DNA of 37,471 bases from Nocardioides sp. (GTDB lineage: Bacteria > Actinomycetota > Actinomycetes > Propionibacteriales > Nocardioidaceae): NCBI GenBank assembly GCA_025965125.1, contig JAOPXM010000162.1, forward strand, positions 1-37,471, given 5' to 3'. The notes under the pieces are model-generated. The model made no database searches. It was not told the DNA's origin and was given only the letters and a program-made list of their open reading frames with translations. The first letter of the stretch is position 1; each line of letters starts with the position of its first letter. Shown here piece after piece: positions 35,270-37,471 of the stretch. A program made the position numbers and the translations under genes.

Positions 35270-35847
35270 CACTGCTCCTCTCCGTTGGGCTGGGGATGTG
35301 TGTCGGGCTGGTCGCCGAGCTGGTCGGCCAGCAGTTCTCGCAGCGCCGCCGACCCCCGGGACGCGTGACTCTTGACGGCGCCGCGGCTGATGCCGAGCGC
35401 GTCGGCGATCTCTGACTCGGACAGGTCGAGGTAGTAGCGCAGCGCGAGAACCTCGCGCTGACGCTGGGGGAGGACCCGCATCGCGTCGAGGACGGCGGCG
35501 CGCCGATCCGAGATCAGGGCGGACTCGTCGGCGCCGGGGACGTCCGCGGGGAGGCGCTCGCGCGCCGCGTGTCGTTCGACCACCGCACGGTGCCTGAGTG
35601 CGGACCGGGAGCGGTTCACCACGGCCTGGCGCAGGTAGGCGAGCGCGAGATCCGGGTCGCGGAGCTTGGACCAGCGCCCGTGAACCGCGACGAACGCGTC
35701 CTGCACGATCTCTTCGGCACTGCCGGTGTCTCGCACGAGGAGCACCGAGAGCCGGACCAGCTGCCGCCAGTGCGCGGCGTACAGCTGTTCGACCGCCTCA
35801 TCGGCGCCCCAGGCGGGGCGGTCGCTCACCGCCGTACCGGCTGGCAT
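35269..35847 (-). CDS. SigE-family (ECF-like) RNA polymerase sigma factor
   Basis: 192 residues. Region 2 is residues about 20-90 (LYAAHWRQLVRLSVLLVRDTGSAEEIVQDAFVAVHGRW, AYLRQAVVNRSRSALRHR), and region 4 is about 115-175 (LPQRQREVLALRYYLDLSESEIADALGISRGAVKSHASRGSAALR). No extra domain. It would direct RNA polymerase to a regulon that probably includes its own operon; no promoter consensus was recognised. A GTG at 35862 in frame is an alternative start; I prefer ATG 35847. Coupled to the membrane protein at 34238. Confidence 0.9.
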   Translation of the reverse strand: MPAGTAVSDRPAWGADEAVEQLYAAHWRQLVRLSVLLVRDTGSAEEIVQDAFVAVHGRWSKLRDPDLALAYLRQAVVNRSRSALRHRAVVERHAARERLPADVPGADESALISDRRAAVLDAMRVLPQRQREVLALRYYLDLSESEIADALGISRGAVKSHASRGSAALRELLADQLGDQPDTHPQPNGEEQ

Positions 35848-35949
35848 TGCATGGGTCGTCACGCTAGTACGACGCCCGGGCGGGTCCGGGGGTTTACGTC
35901 GGTGCTGCGCGACTTTCGTGACAGGGTGGGAACAGGGAGGATGCAGCCT

Positions 35950-36288
35950 GTGGAGGACTGTTTGTTCTGCAAGATCGTCGCGGGTGAGATTCCGGGCGAC
36001 ATCGTGCTCGAGACCGAGCACACCGTCGCGTTCCGCGACCTCAATGCGCAGGCGCCGACGCACGTACTGGTGGTGCCGCGCGACCACTACGCGAACGCCG
36101 CCGAGCTGGCCGCGGCCGATCCAGCCGTGTCCGCAGAGCTCGTGACGGCGGCGGCAGCGGTGGCGGCCGAAGCGGGGTACGACGACTACCGCCTCGTCTA
36201 CAACACCGGCACCGGCGTCGGTCAATCGGTGTTCCACACCCACCTGCACCTCCTGGCCGGGCGGCCGATGACCTGGCCCCCGGGATGA
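35950..36288 (+). CDS. HIT-family nucleotide hydrolase
   Basis: 112 residues. HIT enzymes cleave nucleoside phosphoramidates or dinucleoside polyphosphates. The start EDCLFCKIVAGEIP is typical of the HINT group, and the catalytic triad is FHTHLHLLAGRPM (HxHxHxx). GTG 35950 gives the usual length; ATG 35941 in frame is possible but sits only 1 nt after GGGAGG. GAGGAT (35937-35942) is a -10 candidate 7 nt before the GTG. The stop overlaps the monooxygenase start as ATGA, so the two are translated together. In many actinobacteria HIT directly follows rsmE; here a four-gene unit separates them. Confidence 0.9.
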   Translation: MEDCLFCKIVAGEIPGDIVLETEHTVAFRDLNAQAPTHVLVVPRDHYANAAELAAADPAVSAELVTAAAAVAAEAGYDDYRLVYNTGTGVGQSVFHTHLHLLAGRPMTWPPG

Positions 36289-37457
36289 GGAGTCCGTGGA
36301 GGTTCGCCGCCGCACTGGCCGCACTTGCGCTGGTCGCAGGCTGCGGTGGGACCTCGACGAACACCGCTGGGCCCAGGTCGACGCCGTCCGTGACCCCCAG
36401 CTCCCATGGTTCGTCCGGCGAGGCCGCGCCGGAGATCGCGCTCCGTCCGGGCGAGGAGCGCACGACGCTGACGATGCCGGCGGCGTACACGCCCTCTGCG
36501 CCCACCGGGGTCGGCACCGACGACTACCGTTGCTTCCTCCTGGACCCGAAGCTGGATGAGGACGTCTACCTCACCGGCACCAACGTGCTGCCGGGCAATC
36601 CCGACGTCGTGCACCACGTGATCCTGTTCCGCGTGCCGCCGGAACAGGTCGGCGAAGCCGAGAAGACCGATGCCGCGACACCTGGCGAAGGCTGGACCTG
36701 CTTCGGGGGCAGCGGCCTTTCGGGGGAATTCAACAGCCTCGATGACGCGTCCTGGCTGGGTGCGTGGGCGCCGGGCGGCTCCGAGTCCGTGACCCGGAAG
36801 GGCTACGGCGTCGACCTGGCCAAGGGCTCGCGGATCGTGATGCAGGTCCACTACAACCTGCTCGCCGGAGCCAGCCCGGACACCTCCTCGACCCAGATCC
36901 GGTGGATGCCGAAGTCGGCCGGGCTGACCGATCTGCACACCTACCTGATGCCGGCCCCAGTCGAGCTGCCGTGTCGTCCCGGGCACGACACCGGCCCGCT
37001 CTGCGACCGCGATGCGGCGGTTGCCGATGTGAAGGCGAGATTCGGGCAGGGCCCCGGCTCCACGGCCGACCTGCTCCACCTGCTCTGCCGCACACCGACG
37101 GAGCCGTCGGAGGTCACCTCCTGCACGCGCACCATCGGCCGGCCGATGACGATCCTGGGCGTCGCCGGTCACATGCACCTGCTCGGCCGTTCCATCCAGA
37201 TCGAGGTCAACCCCGGCACTCCGAAGGCTCAGACCGTCCTCGACATCCCGGTGTGGGACTTCGACAACCAGGGCGCCAAGCCGATCAAGCCGGTGCACCT
37301 CAAGCCGTTCGACACGGTCAAGGTGACCTGCCGTCACGTCCAGTGGCTGCGTGACAGGCTGCCGTCCTTCGCGGGCCAGGAGGAGAAGTACGTCGTCTGG
37401 GGCGAGGGCACCACCGACGAGATGTGCCTCGGGATGCTGCAGGTCAGCTTCGACTGA
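36285..37457 (+). CDS. Copper type II (PHM/DBH-like) monooxygenase lipoprotein
   Basis: 390 residues. Lipobox LVAG-C20, then a Ser/Thr-rich linker and a catalytic fold. Copper ligands match those of peptidylglycine alpha-hydroxylating monooxygenase: CuH H110 and H111 (VVHHVILF) and H189 (MQVHYN); CuM H296 and H298 (GHMHLLG) and M380 (TDEMCLG). All six ligands are present, so the site looks active. Cysteines at 83, 139, 230, 240, 268, 280, 349 and 381 could form disulfides on the outside. These enzymes use ascorbate or another reductant, O2 and two coppers to hydroxylate C-H bonds; the bacterial substrates are unknown. ATG 36285 overlaps the HIT stop as ATGA. The protein ends 14 bases before the window end. 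Confidence 0.86.
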   Translation: MRSPWRFAAALAALALVAGCGGTSTNTAGPRSTPSVTPSSHGSSGEAAPEIALRPGEERTTLTMPAAYTPSAPTGVGTDDYRCFLLDPKLDEDVYLTGTNVLPGNPDVVHHVILFRVPPEQVGEAEKTDAATPGEGWTCFGGSGLSGEFNSLDDASWLGAWAPGGSESVTRKGYGVDLAKGSRIVMQVHYNLLAGASPDTSSTQIRWMPKSAGLTDLHTYLMPAPVELPCRPGHDTGPLCDRDAAVADVKARFGQGPGSTADLLHLLCRTPTEPSEVTSCTRTIGRPMTILGVAGHMHLLGRSIQIEVNPGTPKAQTVLDIPVWDFDNQGAKPIKPVHLKPFDTVKVTCRHVQWLRDRLPSFAGQEEKYVVWGEGTTDEMCLGMLQVSFD

Positions 37458-37471
37458 TTCGTTGCCCGGTG

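Overview
High-GC actinobacterial chromosome, most likely a member of the Nocardioidaceae (Nocardioides-like). The evidence is the strong GC bias, a 13E12/DUF222-type HNH gene end, S20-LepA-HemW-HrcA-DnaJ-RsmE gene order, a DUF3097 gene and many start codons preceded at 6-7 nt by a TANNNT -10 box (leaderless mRNAs). I see no mobile element, CRISPR array, rRNA or prophage. Genes are tightly packed and no gap exceeds about 210 bases.

Layout. 1-342: end of an HNH endonuclease gene and tRNA-Ala(GGC). 416-2315: an XRE-cupin regulator divergent from a thioredoxin-reductase-like flavoprotein (CPYC active site), followed by a two-helix membrane protein; an inverted repeat sits between the divergent starts. 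2468-2860: small secreted protein. 2941-4634: FadD19-like acyl-CoA ligase behind a KstR-type operator. 4640-6827: Tat-exported PhoX-family phosphatase behind a PHO-box-like array of five heptamers at exact 11-nt spacing. 6838-7608: SDR oxidoreductase. 7675-10307: leuS with a leader peptide carrying three Leu codons in a row and a canonical terminator, i.e. a probable attenuator. 10333-15970: degV, comEA-comEC, holA, and convergent rpsT. 16095-17589: APH-like kinase and a gene of unknown function. 17767-19703: NarL-type two-component pair. 19793-23271: lepA coupled to an APH(6)-like kinase, then a MOSC protein. 23404-26987: long-chain FadD, hemW, TM2 protein. 26993-29039 (minus): DUF3097, small acidic protein, metallo-beta-lactamase-fold hydrolase. 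29070-32151: CIRCE, hrcA, dnaJ, rsmE. 32211-35847 (minus): SigE-family sigma factor, a membrane-anchored GerMN/Gmad2 protein, a GerMN/Gmad2 lipoprotein and an HTH_42 protein, packed as one operon. 35950-37457: HIT hydrolase overlapping a copper type II (PHM-like) monooxygenase lipoprotein.

How the parts work together. The core is a conserved actinobacterial housekeeping block (translation, DNA uptake/replication, heat shock). Interspersed accessory units are regulated locally: phosphate (PHO box/phoX), lipid or sterol catabolism (KstR-like site/fadD), leucine charging (leuS leader), heat (CIRCE, which also overlaps the divergent hydrolase promoter) and an envelope-sensing sigma module placed between rsmE and HIT. 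The most interesting candidates for new biology are the sigma/Gmad2 module, the leuS leader and the HIT-coupled PHM-like lipoprotein. All functional statements are inferred from sequence reading; no database search was run.
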